Shown here in pieces: positions 63,664 to 64,000 of a stretch of DNA of 64,000 nt. This stretch comes from Sitta carolinensis. Taxonomy: Eukaryota; Chordata; Aves; Passeriformes; Sittidae. Under the pieces are notes generated by a model. That model was given only the letters and a program-made list of their open reading frames with translations. It was not told the origin of the DNA and made no database searches. Position 1 is the first letter of the stretch. Every line of letters begins with the position of its first letter. The DNA is taken from assembly GCA_032173965.1 (NCBI GenBank), contig CM063284.1, forward strand, positions 65,160,863 to 65,224,862, given 5' to 3'. Position numbers and translations under genes: made by a program.

Positions 63664-64000
63664 AAAATGTGAGGGAGTGAGAGAACCAGCAAGGTATATA
63701 CAAGTAATTTTCCTTCACTGCAGCAGGCCACCAATGCCCTGACAGTAGGAATACCAGCAGCACTCACTATGTCCCCGCTCATCTTGGAGCTCCTTGTATA
63801 TACTAGCTGCTTGTGTTTTGCCTACCCAGCTAAACCTCACCTTCCCAGAGTGGACACATCTACATCAACAGAAATGGTATTTCAGATCAGTGTGACTTAC
63901 TTCCATCTGGAAAAAAATGTCAGTTATGTGAATATAAGTTACTCTCATGTGAGGGTATCTGTGTGAAGGATTACCTCTTAATACAGCTATTTTAGGAAGC
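60336..64000 (+). other. ADTRP: ADTRP intron 3, 5' part, running off the window
   Basis: The intron starts GTGAGT. I looked in all + frames for the next exon, which should begin with a histidine codon and continue the family's fourth membrane segment, and saw none. The exon is therefore probably to the right of 64,000. The intron holds a 36-base A tract at 63626-63661 and no CR1 fragment that I can recognise. Confidence 0.75.
63626..63661 (+). repeat. A36 homopolymer in ADTRP intron 3
   Basis: An uninterrupted run of 36 A, followed by GAAAAATG. Confidence 0.95.

Noticed and set aside
1..64000. CRISPR arrays, bacterial operons, ribosome binding sites, phage genes, rRNA or tRNA genes
   Set aside because: The window is vertebrate nuclear DNA with GT-AG introns and CR1 elements; no regularly spaced repeats and no recognisable structural RNA gene were seen.
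60336..64000. ADTRP exon 4
   Set aside because: No splice-flanked frame here continues the protein after NHAM; I conclude it is outside the window.

Overview
The window looks like a bird nuclear chromosome segment, possibly from another archosaur or a turtle. The interspersed repeats I can recognise are all CR1 non-LTR retrotransposon fragments, and four of the five carry or begin with the typical 8-bp (ATTCTRTG)n 3' tail or its flank. I saw no L1, Alu or B-type SINE. The only protein gene I can support is a vertebrate gene with short, well-spliced exons. Most of the 64 kb is AT-rich non-coding DNA with simple repeats and long homopolymers.

Layout. Positions 1 to about 51,000 are intergenic. 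They hold four CR1 remnants (about 5591-5704 on +, 6056-7605 on -, 22541-22640 on -, 29128-29255 on -), a fifth 3' fragment at 31748-31927 on +, and the largest element, about 1.1 kb of reverse-transcriptase-derived CR1, at 48345-49479 on +. There is a small CpG-rich patch at about 35985-36310, a G-quadruplex motif at 11020-11045 and an 18-bp perfect hairpin at 14519-14565. None of the open reading frames in this part resembles a gene I recognise, apart from those inside CR1.

From 51129 to beyond the right edge lies the 5' half of ADTRP on the + strand, a multipass membrane serine/threonine-type lipid (FAHFA) hydrolase related to AIG1. Three coding exons are visible: 51129-51282, 58682-58816 and 60234-60335. 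Exons 2 and 3 have exactly the codon counts of human ADTRP (45 and 34). The remaining exons, including the one starting with the catalytic histidine, must lie past 64,000. If synteny follows human 6p24, the 51 kb upstream is the ADTRP-HIVEP1 intergenic interval; this is inferred and not seen.

The most notable observation is in ADTRP exon 1. It is 154 nt from ATG to splice donor where 153 nt are expected. The conserved N-terminus is read in one frame, and the conserved stretch carrying the catalytic threonine in another. As written, the gene is frameshifted and would stop early in exon 2. Either this allele or species is losing ADTRP, or the assembly has a one-base error at about 51249-51252.
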